Source: Vibrio sp. S17_S38
GTDB taxonomy: Bacteria; Pseudomonadota; Gammaproteobacteria; Enterobacterales; Vibrionaceae
NCBI RefSeq assembly: GCF_014694375.1
Contig: NZ_JAAUWW010000009.1
Location: forward strand, 62,001 to 126,000
Length of the DNA: 64,000 nt
Direction: 5' to 3'
The first letter of the stretch is position 1; each line of letters opens with the position of its first letter. The notes under the pieces are model-generated. The model did no database searches. It was not told the DNA's origin and saw only the letters and a program-made list of their open reading frames with translations. This document shows, one piece after another, positions 27,582 to 37,018 of this stretch. The position numbers and the translations under genes were made by a program.

Positions 27582-28193
27582 CTATTTCGCCGTTACCCAT
27601 AATATTAAACCGTCAACCTCACTTAATGAAACTAACGTGTGCCCCATACTGGCATCGTAATACACGCTATCGCCTTCTTTTAAATCTACGGGCTCATAAA
27701 ACTCACAATAAAAGCGTACTTCACCTTCAAGAACTAATAAAAACTCTTCACCGTCATGTCGGATCCACTCTTGGTAATCATCAAAACTACGAGAACGAAT
27801 TCGGCTCTTAAATGGCACCATCTTTTTATTGGATAATTGGCTGGCGAGTAATTCATGTTCATAGGTGGAAGTGGGATGAGGCTTGCCTTGACCATTCAGA
27901 GTAATATCGCGACGCCCCACCGCGCCCGCTTGTTTTGGAGGTTCAAATATTTGAGGGATCGGCATATCAAGACCAGTGGCTAATTTCTGTAATGCCTGAA
28001 AAGTAGGAGAGATCTGGCCGTTTTCCATTTTTGATAACGTAGAGCGAGCAAGCCCTGTCCGCTTACTGGACTCTTCAAGAGTGAGCCCCATTTGTAAACG
28101 AATATCTTTTAATCTTTGCCCTAAATTGAGAGGCGTTAAGGTTTGCTCGGCATCATCAGATTGAAACGTCATTTTTGTCGATTCTATGCTCAC
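27582..28193 (-). CDS. XRE-family regulator with C-terminal cupin domain
   Basis: 203-residue regulator: helix-turn-helix at about residues 27-80 (LGQRLKDIRLQMGLTLEESS, TGLARSTLSKMENGQ) and a cupin ligand-binding domain at about 130-203 (EEFLLVLEGEVRFYCE, LKEGDSVYYDASMGHTLVS). Such proteins sit in vibrio gcv clusters and probably sense glycine or a related compound. Divergent from gcvH. The start is GTG at 28193 with AAGGA seven bases upstream; an ATG at 28172 lacks a good site. A palindrome at 28326-28341 may be its operator. Confidence 0.88.
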   Translation of the reverse strand: MSIESTKMTFQSDDAEQTLTPLNLGQRLKDIRLQMGLTLEESSKRTGLARSTLSKMENGQISPTFQALQKLATGLDMPIPQIFEPPKQAGAVGRRDITLNGQGKPHPTSTYEHELLASQLSNKKMVPFKSRIRSRSFDDYQEWIRHDGEEFLLVLEGEVRFYCEFYEPVDLKEGDSVYYDASMGHTLVSLSEVDGLILWVTAK

Positions 28194-28325
28194 TGATATT
28201 CCTTATCTTGGTGATATAAATAGCTCAACGTAATCGATTGCTATCGACATAGTACAGAGTGGCTCATCTTCTGAAAAGAGAACAAAGTTCAAAAAGGTGC
28301 GGTTTGTAGCAAAATTGGAAAACTT

Positions 28326-28341
28326 GTTTCTTATAGGAAAC
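28326..28341. promoter_or_regulatory. Palindrome between XRE regulator and gcvH, candidate operator
   Basis: GTTTCTTATAGGAAAC has 5-bp arms GTTTC/GAAAC around TTATAG, inside the divergent 28194-28508 spacer. GGAAAACTTG occurs just before and GGAAACTTTT within and after it, giving direct repeats as well. No glycine riboswitch motifs were seen in this spacer. Confidence 0.5.
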
Positions 28342-28508
28342 TTTTAGTTGAATAATGAAGCCGTGAAAAGTATGTTATGAAGATAAAAATTAAGCAAAAA
28401 CCCTCTACCGAATTACACTTGTAACGATTTGCCAAAGCACATTTTAAATGCATAGCAAACGATTGCGTATAAATTATTGATTAAAAAGACATACTCTGGA
28501 GCAAGAAA

Positions 28509-28889
28509 ATGGACATGACTCTTAAGTTTACAGATAGCCACGAATGGGTTCGCGATAACGGTGATGGTACAGTCACTATCGGTATTTCTGAGCACGCACA
28601 AGAAATGCTTGGCGACGTAGTATTTGTTGATCTACCTGAGGTGGGCGACACCGTTGAAGCGGGTGAAGGTTTCTCTTTAGTTGAATCTGTGAAAGCAGCA
28701 TCAGACATCTACGCGCCAGTTACGGGCGAGGTTGTTGAAATTAACGAAGATTTAGAGGATAGCCCAGAGCTTATTAACAGTGAATCTTACGATGGTGGCT
28801 GGATTGCTAAAGTGAAACTAGACGACCCTTCTGAGCTTGAAAATCTTAAAAGTGCAGAAGAATATTTAGCGGCAATCGAAGAAGATTAA
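28509..28889 (+). CDS. gcvH: Glycine cleavage system H protein
   Basis: Lipoyl carrier that shuttles the aminomethyl intermediate between GcvP, GcvT and lipoamide dehydrogenase. 126 residues; lipoyl Lys62 in [20 protein letters not shown] start and [13 protein letters not shown] end are typical. It is divergent from the XRE regulator and 247 bases upstream of gcvP, separated by a large repeat element. Confidence 0.97.
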   Translation: MDMTLKFTDSHEWVRDNGDGTVTIGISEHAQEMLGDVVFVDLPEVGDTVEAGEGFSLVESVKAASDIYAPVTGEVVEINEDLEDSPELINSESYDGGWIAKVKLDDPSELENLKSAEEYLAAIEED

Positions 28890-28890
28890 C

Positions 28891-29027
28891 TAAACTTTTC
28901 GTCATCCTGAACAGTGAGGAACGAGCGTGATTCAGGATCTCCTAAAGCGATTGAATACTCAACTCGTTGTAGGAGATTCCGTATCCTCTTCGCTTAGGCT
29001 CATGTACGGAATGACGATTAAGTTTTC
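28891..29027. repeat. Compound inverted repeat between gcvH and gcvP
   Basis: Nested palindromes: TCCTGAA (28905-28911) with TTCAGGA (28931-28937), ATCTCCTA (28937-28944) with TAGGAGAT (28970-28977), TTCCGTA (28977-28983) with TACGGAA (29005-29011). Outer arms AAACTTTTCGTCAT and ATGACGATTAAGTTTT close the structure, so it can fold as a cruciform with two side hairpins. It looks like two head-to-head copies of the element seen at 5466 and 53464. Confidence 0.75.
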
Positions 29028-29136
29028 CATATTCAGTTAATTAATTTTTCAGTGACACCCACTCAAAAGTCAGTCCTCATTTACTGACTTTTCCTTTAGG
29101 TAGTTTTAGGTAAAAGATCTAAGTTTAAGGAATGAC

Positions 29137-32019
29137 ATGACTAATTTATTAAACTCTCTTAGCAATAGTGAAGAATTTATCGGTCGCCATAATGGCCCGA
29201 ATCATACCGACCAACAGCGCATGTTGGATATCATCAATCAGCTAAGTGATACCAAAGCCAATAGCCTAGATGATCTTATTGCTCAAACCGTCCCAGCTAA
29301 TATTCGTCTTAATAATGCGATGGAACTCAAAGCGCCAATGTCTGAAAACGGCATGCTCGGACAGATGAAAGAATTTGCTAATCTCAATACCATTAAGCGT
29401 ACTTTTATCGGCCAAGGTTATTACAACACTTTCACGCCGAATGTTATTTTGCGCAACGTATTCGAAAATCCAGGTTGGTACACCGCGTATACACCTTATC
29501 AACCAGAAATTTCTCAAGGCCGTTTAGAGTCGCTGCTTAATTACCAACAAATGGTCATGGATTTAACCGGCATGGACATTGCCAACGCTTCCCTTTTAGA
29601 TGAAGCAACGGCCGCTGGCGAAGCAATGACACTTTGTCAACGCGCTGGAAAAAGCAAGAGTTCTGTCTTTTTTGTGGCTGACGATGTGCACCCTCAAACT
29701 ATCGAAGTGGTCAAAACTCGCGCCGAATTTATTGGCTTTGAAGTCATCGTGGGTCATATCGATTCTTTGGCCGAGCAAGACGTATTCGGCGCTCTGCTGC
29801 AATACCCAAGCACGACCGGCGAAGTTCGTGATTTAACCGACATCATCAGCGCCGCTCAAGCCAATAAAACTTTAGTCACTGTTGCGACCGATCTACTGGC
29901 TTCTACTTTACTAAAACCGGCTGGTGAAATGGGCGCAGATGTCGTGATCGGTAGCGCGCAACGTTTTGGTGTGCCTATCGGGTACGGTGGTCCACACGCC
30001 GCCTTTATGGCGACACGTGAGAAACACAAACGTACTATGCCCGGGCGTGTGATTGGTGTCTCCATTGACAGTAAAGGCAATCAAGCGCTACGCATGGCAA
30101 TGCAAACTCGTGAGCAACATATCCGCCGCGAAAAAGCGACTTCTAACATCTGTACCGCGCAAGCATTGCTAGCCAACATGGCGTCTTTCTATGCGGTTTA
30201 TCATGGCGCAGAAGGTTTACGTACCATTGCACGTCGCACTCATCATCTGACTGCAATTCTTGCTGCTGGTTTGAAGCATTCAGGCTATGAGCTTGCGCAT
30301 AACACTTTCTTCGACACTATTACCGTCAACAGCCAAGAGCACACCGAACGTCTTTATCATGCTGCTCAACATGTAGGGATCAACTTACGTAAGAGCCCAA
30401 CTCAACTAGGCATCAGCTTAGATGAAACGGCGACTGCAGACGATATTGAAGCGCTTTTTGCTGTATTTGGTATTGAATGGAAAGTCGATACTTTTGCCTC
30501 TGACATTGCTGCCAATGAATTTGCCGCGATCCCAGAAAACTGTCGTCGTACTTCAAGTTATTTAACTCACCCAGTATTCAACACGCATCATAGCGAAACT
30601 CAAATGATGCGTTACCTGAAAAAACTTGAAAACAAAGATTTCTCATTAACGCACGGTATGATCCCATTAGGCAGTTGTACTATGAAGCTCAATGCCGTTG
30701 CCGAAATGATCCCGGTCACTTGGCCAGAATTTGGTAGCATCCATCCGTTTGCACCACTCGATCAAGCAGCAGGTTACACCGCATTGGCTGCATCGTTAAA
30801 GCAACAACTGTGCGAAATAACAGGCTACGACGAATTCTCTCTACAACCAAACTCCGGAGCATCGGGTGAATACGCGGGCTTAATTGCGATTCAACGCTAC
30901 CATCAAAGTCGTGGCGAAGGACACCGTAACGTTTGTTTGATCCCAAGTTCCGCGCATGGCACAAACCCTGCGACAGCCTCTATGGTTTCAATGAAAGTCG
31001 TTGTAGTGATGTGTGATGAATTCGGCAATGTTGATTTACAAGATCTTGCAGCAAAAATCGATAAACACCACAGCAACCTTTCAAGCATTATGATCACTTA
31101 TCCATCGACGCACGGTGTGTACGAAGAACAAGTACAAAAAGTATGTGACATGGTACACGCGGCTGGCGGTCAAGTTTACTTAGATGGCGCGAATATGAAT
31201 GCGCAAGTTGGCCTGACCAATCCGGGCGTGATTGGTGGTGATGTTTCGCACCTTAACTTACACAAAACATTCTGTATTCCACATGGTGGCGGTGGCCCGG
31301 GTATGGGTCCAATCGGAGTTAAATCTCACCTTGCTCCATTCCTGCCGGGTCATATTGAAAATGGTGTGGTCGGCAAAGAATACGCGGTATCTGCAGCCGA
31401 TCTTGGCAGCGCGTCAATCCTACCAATCTCTTGGGCCTACATTGCCATGATGGGCGGCAAAGGATTAACCGAAGCTACCAAAGTTGCAATATTAAATGCC
31501 AACTACATCATGGAACGTCTGCGTCCTCATTATCCGGTTTTATATCGTGGTCATAATGGTCGTGTGGCGCATGAATGTATTATTGATATTCGTCCGTTAA
31601 AAGAAGCGACAGGCATTAGCGAAGAAGACATTGCAAAGCGTTTAATGGATTACGGTTTCCATGCGCCAACCATGTCATTCCCAGTGGCAGGCACGTTAAT
31701 GGTTGAACCAACTGAATCAGAAGATAAAGCTGAATTAGATCGCTTCTGTGATGCGATGATCGCAATTCGCAAAGAGATGGAAAAAGTACAACAAGGTGAA
31801 TGGCCGCTCGACAACAACCCGTTAGTTAACGCGCCGCACACTCAAGTAGATTTAATGGCAGCCGAATGGGATCACCCATACAGCCGCGAAATCGCTTGCT
31901 TCCCATCAACGCATACACAAGGCTCAAAATACTGGCCAACGGTAAACCGCGTTGATAACGTCTACGGTGACCGTAATTTGATTTGCTCATGCCCGAGTAT
32001 TGATAACTATGTTGAGTAA
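29137..32019 (+). CDS. gcvP: Glycine dehydrogenase (decarboxylating) GcvP
   Basis: P protein: PLP-dependent decarboxylation of glycine with transfer of aminomethyl to lipoyl-GcvH. 960 residues, single-chain form as in gammaproteobacteria. PLP Lys710 in [20 protein letters not shown]; substrate loops [12 protein letters not shown] and [10 protein letters not shown]. With gcvH and gcvT it gives three of the four complex genes; lipoamide dehydrogenase is encoded elsewhere. No glyA was seen in this cluster, although it accompanies gcvH in the V. cholerae cluster as I recall it. A strong terminator follows. Confidence 0.97.
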   Translation: MTNLLNSLSNSEEFIGRHNGPNHTDQQRMLDIINQLSDTKANSLDDLIAQTVPANIRLNNAMELKAPMSENGMLGQMKEFANLNTIKRTFIGQGYYNTFTPNVILRNVFENPGWYTAYTPYQPEISQGRLESLLNYQQMVMDLTGMDIANASLLDEATAAGEAMTLCQRAGKSKSSVFFVADDVHPQTIEVVKTRAEFIGFEVIVGHIDSLAEQDVFGALLQYPSTTGEVRDLTDIISAAQANKTLVTVATDLLASTLLKPAGEMGADVVIGSAQRFGVPIGYGGPHAAFMATREKHKRTMPGRVIGVSIDSKGNQALRMAMQTREQHIRREKATSNICTAQALLANMASFYAVYHGAEGLRTIARRTHHLTAILAAGLKHSGYELAHNTFFDTITVNSQEHTERLYHAAQHVGINLRKSPTQLGISLDETATADDIEALFAVFGIEWKVDTFASDIAANEFAAIPENCRRTSSYLTHPVFNTHHSETQMMRYLKKLENKDFSLTHGMIPLGSCTMKLNAVAEMIPVTWPEFGSIHPFAPLDQAAGYTALAASLKQQLCEITGYDEFSLQPNSGASGEYAGLIAIQRYHQSRGEGHRNVCLIPSSAHGTNPATASMVSMKVVVVMCDEFGNVDLQDLAAKIDKHHSNLSSIMITYPSTHGVYEEQVQKVCDMVHAAGGQVYLDGANMNAQVGLTNPGVIGGDVSHLNLHKTFCIPHGGGGPGMGPIGVKSHLAPFLPGHIENGVVGKEYAVSAADLGSASILPISWAYIAMMGGKGLTEATKVAILNANYIMERLRPHYPVLYRGHNGRVAHECIIDIRPLKEATGISEEDIAKRLMDYGFHAPTMSFPVAGTLMVEPTESEDKAELDRFCDAMIAIRKEMEKVQQGEWPLDNNPLVNAPHTQVDLMAAEWDHPYSREIACFPSTHTQGSKYWPTVNRVDNVYGDRNLICSCPSIDNYVE

Positions 32020-32047
32020 TTAACCCGTAAATGGATTTAATGATAAT

Positions 32048-32081
32048 AAAAAACGAGCACTCAATTGGGTGCTCGTTTTTT
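32048..32081. terminator. Bidirectional terminator after gcvP
   Basis: AAAAAACGAGCAC (32048-32060) and GTGCTCGTTTTTT (32069-32081) form a 13-bp perfect inverted repeat with an 8-base loop and T-runs on both strands; serves gcvP and the convergent SDR gene. Confidence 0.9.
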
Positions 32082-32132
32082 GTCTTATCAATAATTCTGG
32101 GTAAGTCTTTTGCAACATCCCAAATATATGAG

Positions 32133-32885
32133 CTATAAACCGCCAGTTAAGTCTAAATAATTGCCGGTAGAAAATGACGATTTTTCTGAAGCTAACCAAT
32201 AAATCGCTTCTGCTACTTCACTTGGCTCCCCGCCTCTTTGCAGCGGAATAATACTCTTTAATCTTTCGACTCGCTCAGGCTCTCCACCATCTGCATGCAT
32301 GTCGGTATAAATTAACCCCGGACGAACACAGTTAACTCGAATGCCTTCAGCCGCAACTTCCAAAGATAAGCCTTTGGTTAAAGTATCAATGGCCCCTTTT
32401 GACGCAGCGTAATCGATGTATTCATTTGGAGAACCAGAACGTGCAGCGCCAGAAGAGACATTCACGATAACGCCGCCTAATCCACCATGTTGAGTAGACA
32501 TTCGCTTTACGGCTTCTCGGCAACATAAGAAGTAACTTGTAACATTATTGACCAGTATTGCGTTGATGCGTTCAGCAGTCATATCTTCTAAACGTGACTG
32601 CTTTTTCAAGATACCGGCATTATTCACTAAAACAGACAGATCGCCCAATTCCCGATCGACGGTAGAAAACATTCGAATGACATCATCTTCACAAGAAACA
32701 TCCGCTTGAACGGTAATACACTTACCACCTTCGGCAGTAATAGATTGGGCTAGTTTGTTCGCCGATTCTGAATCCGACTTATAATTAATACAGACTGCAT
32801 ATCCTTCTTTTGCAAAAAGTAATGCTGTGGCAGCCCCAATACCACGCCCACCGCCAGTAATCACTGCCACTTTTTGAAGACTCAT
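32133..32885 (-). CDS. SDR-family oxidoreductase (YgfF-like)
   Basis: Classical short-chain dehydrogenase, 250 residues: NAD(P)-binding TGGGRGIGAA, NNAGI, catalytic Ser and YxxxK in VNVSSGA...YIDYAASKGA, and LTGGL end. Close in outline to glucose 1-dehydrogenase-like YgfF. Substrate unknown. The ATG at 32885 is preferred over the TTG one codon earlier. It lies downstream of the HPP gene on the same strand, 156 bases away. Confidence 0.88.
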   Translation of the reverse strand: MSLQKVAVITGGGRGIGAATALLFAKEGYAVCINYKSDSESANKLAQSITAEGGKCITVQADVSCEDDVIRMFSTVDRELGDLSVLVNNAGILKKQSRLEDMTAERINAILVNNVTSYFLCCREAVKRMSTQHGGLGGVIVNVSSGAARSGSPNEYIDYAASKGAIDTLTKGLSLEVAAEGIRVNCVRPGLIYTDMHADGGEPERVERLKSIIPLQRGGEPSEVAEAIYWLASEKSSFSTGNYLDLTGGL

Positions 32886-33041
32886 CAATACATCCTTATA
32901 TTTTCAATAGCGGATTTCATCATAACGTTAATCAGTGAAGCGATCACCCACCGACCTTTTATAACTTAATACAAATATAGATTCTGTGGGCAAGCGATAA
33001 AACTAAGCCTTAAAGAATAACACCTCTAATGCTTCCTAGTT

Positions 33042-33497
33042 TTAATCCACAACATTTAATCTATCTCGCAACTGTTGCATCATTTTACCAAGTAGCACAA
33101 TAACGACAGCGCCAAATAGTACAGGTGTGAATAAAAAAGCCCAACTTTGACCCGTTAACATAATTAAAAGTGGATTCGCTCCTGCTGGCGGATGGGTGGT
33201 TTTCGTGGCCAACATAGCGCTCACCGCAAGCCCTGTTGCCAGAGCCAAACTCAATGGTGTTACCCCAATATACTCCACAAAGAAAATGCCAATAAAAGCA
33301 GTAATGAAATGCCCCAAAATTACATTTTTCGGTTGAGCTAATGGACTTTCCGGTAAACCAAATACCAATACGGTTGTTGCACCAAACGGAGCCATCACCA
33401 AAGCAATGTTAGTTATTTCTGTTTCTGTAAACGTTAAAATACCAATAGCTATTGCTGCACCTAATCCTGCAAATATTGCTAAAACTAATCTATTCAT
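33042..33497 (-). CDS. HPP-family membrane protein
   Basis: 151 residues with four membrane segments and the family signature THPPAGANPLLIM. Some HPP proteins in cyanobacteria transport nitrite; the role in vibrios is not established. The ATG at 33497 has GGAGTG seven bases upstream. It is divergent from a TetR regulator, with two inverted operators between, so it is very likely the regulator's target and may handle a toxic or signalling compound. Confidence 0.82.
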   Translation of the reverse strand: MNRLVLAIFAGLGAAIAIGILTFTETEITNIALVMAPFGATTVLVFGLPESPLAQPKNVILGHFITAFIGIFFVEYIGVTPLSLALATGLAVSAMLATKTTHPPAGANPLLIMLTGQSWAFLFTPVLFGAVVIVLLGKMMQQLRDRLNVVD

Positions 33498-33525
33498 TTC
33501 TATCACTCCAAGTTACAAAATCAAA

Positions 33526-33570
33526 GTAGACCACTTTGTCTACCAAAACATAGTAGACAGAGTGGTCTAC
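33526..33570. promoter_or_regulatory. Paired inverted operators between HPP gene and tetR-type gene
   Basis: GTAGACCACTTTGTCTAC (33526-33543) and GTAGACAGAGTGGTCTAC (33553-33570) are inverted copies of each other with one mismatch, and each is itself a dyad GTAGAC-N6-GTCTAC type. The spacing and position, 35 bases before the regulator and 29 before the HPP gene, suit a TetR dimer site controlling both promoters. Confidence 0.85.
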
Positions 33571-33604
33571 TTTTGTCAATATAAGTTATCAAAGGAGAGA
33601 TCGC

Positions 33605-34153
33605 ATGAATGATAAACGACAAATATTATTAAATACCGCACTTGAATTGTTTTATAACAAAGGCATTAACTCTATTGGGATCAATGAAATACTTAATGTT
33701 TCTGGCATCGCAAAAAAGACCTTATATAATTACTTTGATAGTAAAGAAACTCTCGTCCTTGCAGCTCTTGAGCAAAGAAATTCTATTTTTACAACGTGGT
33801 TAGATAGACGCTTAACGGATTCAAAAGGAAATAATGAAGTAATTGAGAATCTATTTAATGCATTAACAGATTGGTTTTCAGGTACTACCGAGGAGTTAGG
33901 GGATTTTCGAGGCTGCTTTTTTATCAATACTTCAGCAGAATTTAGAGATCAAGACAGTAAAATTTCGAAGTATTGCCAGTATCACAAGCAGCAAGTACGC
34001 GAACTTATTGGTGAGTATTTATCAAATCCACATCCTGAATTATTAGATGCTATTTGTTTATTGAAAGAAGGCGCCATCACCACTGCTTATGTGGGCAATG
34101 ATTTCTCTACTCCCAAAAAATGCATAAGCGTTTTACAACAACTGAAAATGTAA
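33605..34153 (+). CDS. TetR-family regulator
   Basis: 182 residues with the TetR helix-turn-helix (ILLNTALELFYNKGINSIGINEIL, SGIAKKTLYNYFDSKETLV) and a ligand domain ending in KCISVLQQLKM. ATG follows AAAGGAGA. It is divergent from the HPP gene and presumably binds the paired GTAGAC operators. Ligand unknown. Confidence 0.9.
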   Translation: MNDKRQILLNTALELFYNKGINSIGINEILNVSGIAKKTLYNYFDSKETLVLAALEQRNSIFTTWLDRRLTDSKGNNEVIENLFNALTDWFSGTTEELGDFRGCFFINTSAEFRDQDSKISKYCQYHKQQVRELIGEYLSNPHPELLDAICLLKEGAITTAYVGNDFSTPKKCISVLQQLKM

Positions 34154-34198
34154 GTCGTCTTATATCGATTTTAAGCTATTAAGATCAGAGAGATTTAC

Positions 34199-35743
34199 TT
34201 ATTCATTCGGGGAATGATCGGTTTTATCGACAAACGCAAAGTTGTTTTTACCTTTACGTTTAACGTCATACATGGCGTGATCGGCTAGTTTAATTAACTC
34301 TTCTGGATCTTGTGAATCCTCAGGATACATAGCAATACCGATACTAGCGCTCACACTTACTTCAATATTATTGATATGAAAAGGTCTAGATAGAGTATTA
34401 ATCATTCTTGTCGCAACCGAAGAAAGCATCGTACCTCCAACCACTTGAGTGATAACAATTAAAAACTCATCGCCGCCAATACGAGCGACCATATCATTAT
34501 CACGCACGCAAGAACGCAGTTTATCAGTCGCTATTTTTAATAATTCATCACCAGCGGCGTGACCAAAATTATCGTTTACCGATTTAAATCCATCCAAATC
34601 TAAAAATAAAACCGCGACTTTTTCTTGTAATGCCGAAGATAGCGCCTTTTCAAGACTCTTCATCATTAATTGTCTGGTCGGTAATCCTGTCAGTGAATCA
34701 TGGTATGCCAAATGTTGAATTTGTTTTTTTGCTTCTTTTTGCATAGTAATGTCTTCCATTACCGCAACAAAATGTTCAATTTGTCCATTAGCTTGTTTCA
34801 CTGGTGCAATCGATGCCAGCTCCCAAAATTCATTACCTTCATATTTACTATTAGTCAGTAACTCCCCACGCCATATTTCTCCAGCGTTAAGAACCTTAGA
34901 TATATGTTCTTTTTCAGTCTGAACAAATAACTCCGTACTAAATATACCTGCGCTTTGTCCAATTAATTCCTCTTCTCGATAACCTGTTTTTTCTAAAACT
35001 CTAGGATTTACATACTCAATAATCCAATTACTGTCGGTGATCACAATAGAAGAAGCCGATTGTTCAATCGCGAGTGAAAGGGTGCGCAACCTTGATGACA
35101 AAACAGAATATGTTTGCAAAATGAGTGTAATGGCAATACCACCAATCAAAAAAATAGCACTTAGATATAGCAATGTGGTACTCAGGCTATTTTCGATAAC
35201 TGATTGTTCCGATGGAAAAAGGAAAGCCATTATTCCACGCATGAAATTAAATAAACCAAACAAGGCAAAGACAGTGGCCACACCATGCCCAGAAGAACGT
35301 TGTTCTTGATTATTAATCGTGAGCAAACTCATCACAATGGCGATACAAATAATGAGTATGATGGCAGAAAAAACCACAATCCGGATATTCTGGTTGTGTT
35401 CAATATAGTGAAAGTAGTAAAAAAGACTCGTTGCAACAGCAAGGAGGGATACATCAAAAAACAGGATAGGTTTTCGACCAATAAAGACCAAAATCCCTCG
35501 TGAAATAATTAGAAAACCAAGGATATAGCATAAATTAGCAATGATGATAGAAATGAAGTCAGGTATATAACCACGACCAGAAATGAGAAGACTTGCTAAT
35601 GCAATCAGTGACATTCCAGCAGACCAAAACCCAACACCATTACGCTGATTCTGGACTCGCCAAAGAAAAGTAAGCGCAATAGCCGAACCAATAGAAATGA
35701 GAACAATAACAATAAGAAGGGTTCTATTATCAAGCACGAGCAT
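34199..35743 (-). CDS. Membrane-bound PAS-GGDEF diguanylate cyclase
   Basis: Makes cyclic di-GMP, the second messenger that shifts cells between motility and attachment. About 514 residues: six to seven N-terminal membrane segments (to about 215), a PAS domain (SSIVITDSNWIIEYVNPRVLEKTG, about 225-340) and a GGDEF domain with the intact motif in ARIGGDEFLIV. RDND five residues before GGDEF fits the product-inhibition I-site (RxxD). No EAL domain. The start is taken at ATG 35743; a GTG five codons earlier is possible. It stands alone. Confidence 0.92.
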   Translation of the reverse strand: MLVLDNRTLLIVIVLISIGSAIALTFLWRVQNQRNGVGFWSAGMSLIALASLLISGRGYIPDFISIIIANLCYILGFLIISRGILVFIGRKPILFFDVSLLAVATSLFYYFHYIEHNQNIRIVVFSAIILIICIAIVMSLLTINNQEQRSSGHGVATVFALFGLFNFMRGIMAFLFPSEQSVIENSLSTTLLYLSAIFLIGGIAITLILQTYSVLSSRLRTLSLAIEQSASSIVITDSNWIIEYVNPRVLEKTGYREEELIGQSAGIFSTELFVQTEKEHISKVLNAGEIWRGELLTNSKYEGNEFWELASIAPVKQANGQIEHFVAVMEDITMQKEAKKQIQHLAYHDSLTGLPTRQLMMKSLEKALSSALQEKVAVLFLDLDGFKSVNDNFGHAAGDELLKIATDKLRSCVRDNDMVARIGGDEFLIVITQVVGGTMLSSVATRMINTLSRPFHINNIEVSVSASIGIAMYPEDSQDPEELIKLADHAMYDVKRKGKNNFAFVDKTDHSPNE

Positions 35744-35904
35744 GTTTATACCACACACATAATCAATTTAATGTCTTAAAAAACGAGCTTTCAGTGAATA
35801 GGAGAATGGAAAAAGTAAAATATTCACATAATGAGAATAGCTTAAATTTCAATCAGACGAGTCAATGCGAAGATTATAGAGGTATAAAAAATAATCACAA
35901 ATAA

Positions 35905-35936
35905 AAACAACAAGCAGATTAGGCTGCTTGTTGTTT
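35905..35936 (-). terminator. Terminator after ohr
   Basis: AAACAACAAGCAG and CTGCTTGTTGTTT form a 13-bp perfect stem with a 6-base loop, followed on the minus strand by TTTATTT. Confidence 0.85.
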
Positions 35937-35965
35937 GATTAAAATTTGGATCTGAACTTAAAATA

Positions 35966-36394
35966 TTAAATTACTGATAGTTCCACTGAAACATTACCGC
36001 GCGTTGCGTTTGAATATGGGCAAACTTGATGCGCTTTTTCAACTAATGCTTCTGCTGTAGCTTTATCTAAATCACCTACCGATATTGCCAATTTCACTGC
36101 GATACCAAAACCACCTTCAATTGGGCCAATCGATACTTCTGAATCAATGTGTGTATCTTTCGGTAGTGTCACTTTTTCTTGGCCAGCAACTAATTTTAGT
36201 GCACCGATAAAGCAAGCTGCGTAACCGGCTGCAAACAACTGCTCAGGGTTCGTACCTTGACCGTCATCACCACCCAAACCTTTTGGTGTTGAAAGTGCAA
36301 CATCTAAACGACCATCATCTGATTTTGCTGATCCTTCACGACCGCCAGTTGCCGTTGCTTTTGCAGTATAAGCGACACTTTGTAATACGTTCAT
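35966..36394 (-). CDS. ohr: Organic hydroperoxide resistance protein Ohr
   Basis: Thiol peroxidase that reduces organic hydroperoxides using two cysteines. 142 residues: catalytic Cys in GYAACFIGAL and resolving Cys in HQVCPYSNATRGN; the nearby Arg/Glu environment is typical of Ohr, not OsmC. The ATG at 36394 has AGGAG six bases upstream; the frame extends further but without family character. Divergent from the MarR/OhrR gene. Confidence 0.95.
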   Translation of the reverse strand: MNVLQSVAYTAKATATGGREGSAKSDDGRLDVALSTPKGLGGDDGQGTNPEQLFAAGYAACFIGALKLVAGQEKVTLPKDTHIDSEVSIGPIEGGFGIAVKLAISVGDLDKATAEALVEKAHQVCPYSNATRGNVSVELSVI

Positions 36395-36457
36395 GTTAAC
36401 TCCTGTTATTGATATGTTGTTTAAAATTATGCAGTCCAATAAAATGGACTCAATTAC

Positions 36458-36516
36458 TTTGTATGCAAAATAGATTAGACCAACAAATTAAAAATTGCAA
36501 ATAGTTTGCATGCAAA
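36458..36516. promoter_or_regulatory. Candidate OhrR operators between ohr and ohrR
   Basis: TTTGTATGCAAA (36458-36469) and TTTGCATGCAAA (36505-36516, perfect palindrome) are two copies of one motif 47 bases apart, centred in the divergent spacer. A separate dyad AGTCCA-N6-TGGACT lies at 36433-36450. Confidence 0.7.
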
Positions 36517-36550
36517 TTAAAATAAAGACATCAACAATCAGAGATCTCAC

Positions 36551-36982
36551 ATGAATTACCCACAACTCAAACTTGATAATCAAATTTGTCATCGCTTGTA
36601 CATGGCTTCTAACAGTATCGTACGTGCATATCGAGAAGTCTTAGTTGAGATTAATCTCACTTATCCGCAATATGTAGTGATGATGGCATTGTGGGAAAAA
36701 GACAATATCAGTATTGCCGAATTATTAGAAAAAACTGCTATAGACGGCAGTGCAATGACGCAAATGTTGAAAAAAATGACGGATAAATCATTATTAATTA
36801 TAGTGAAAGATCAGCATGATGGACGAAAAAAAATGGTGACATTGCTTGCCGAGGGTAAAAAACTGCAACGCCAAGCCGCCAATATCCCTGAAAAAATTCG
36901 CTGCCAATTTCCAAGTATCGATCAACAAGAAGCCACCCAATTAATTCAATTATTAGACAAAATTAATCACGATTTAAGCTAA
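36551..36982 (+). CDS. ohrR: MarR-family peroxide sensor OhrR
   Basis: 143-residue repressor of ohr. The N-terminal LDNQICHRLYMASN carries the peroxide-sensing cysteine at position 13, corresponding to Cys15 of B. subtilis OhrR. MarR winged helix follows (LTYPQYVVMMALWE, ISIAELLEKTAIDGSAMTQ, and the wing DGRKKMVTLLAEG). It is divergent from ohr. Oxidation of the Cys is expected to release the repressor. Confidence 0.92.
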   Translation: MNYPQLKLDNQICHRLYMASNSIVRAYREVLVEINLTYPQYVVMMALWEKDNISIAELLEKTAIDGSAMTQMLKKMTDKSLLIIVKDQHDGRKKMVTLLAEGKKLQRQAANIPEKIRCQFPSIDQQEATQLIQLLDKINHDLS

Positions 36983-37018
36983 CAATTACACGATTTTAAA
37001 CCAATCGTATTTGTTGGA

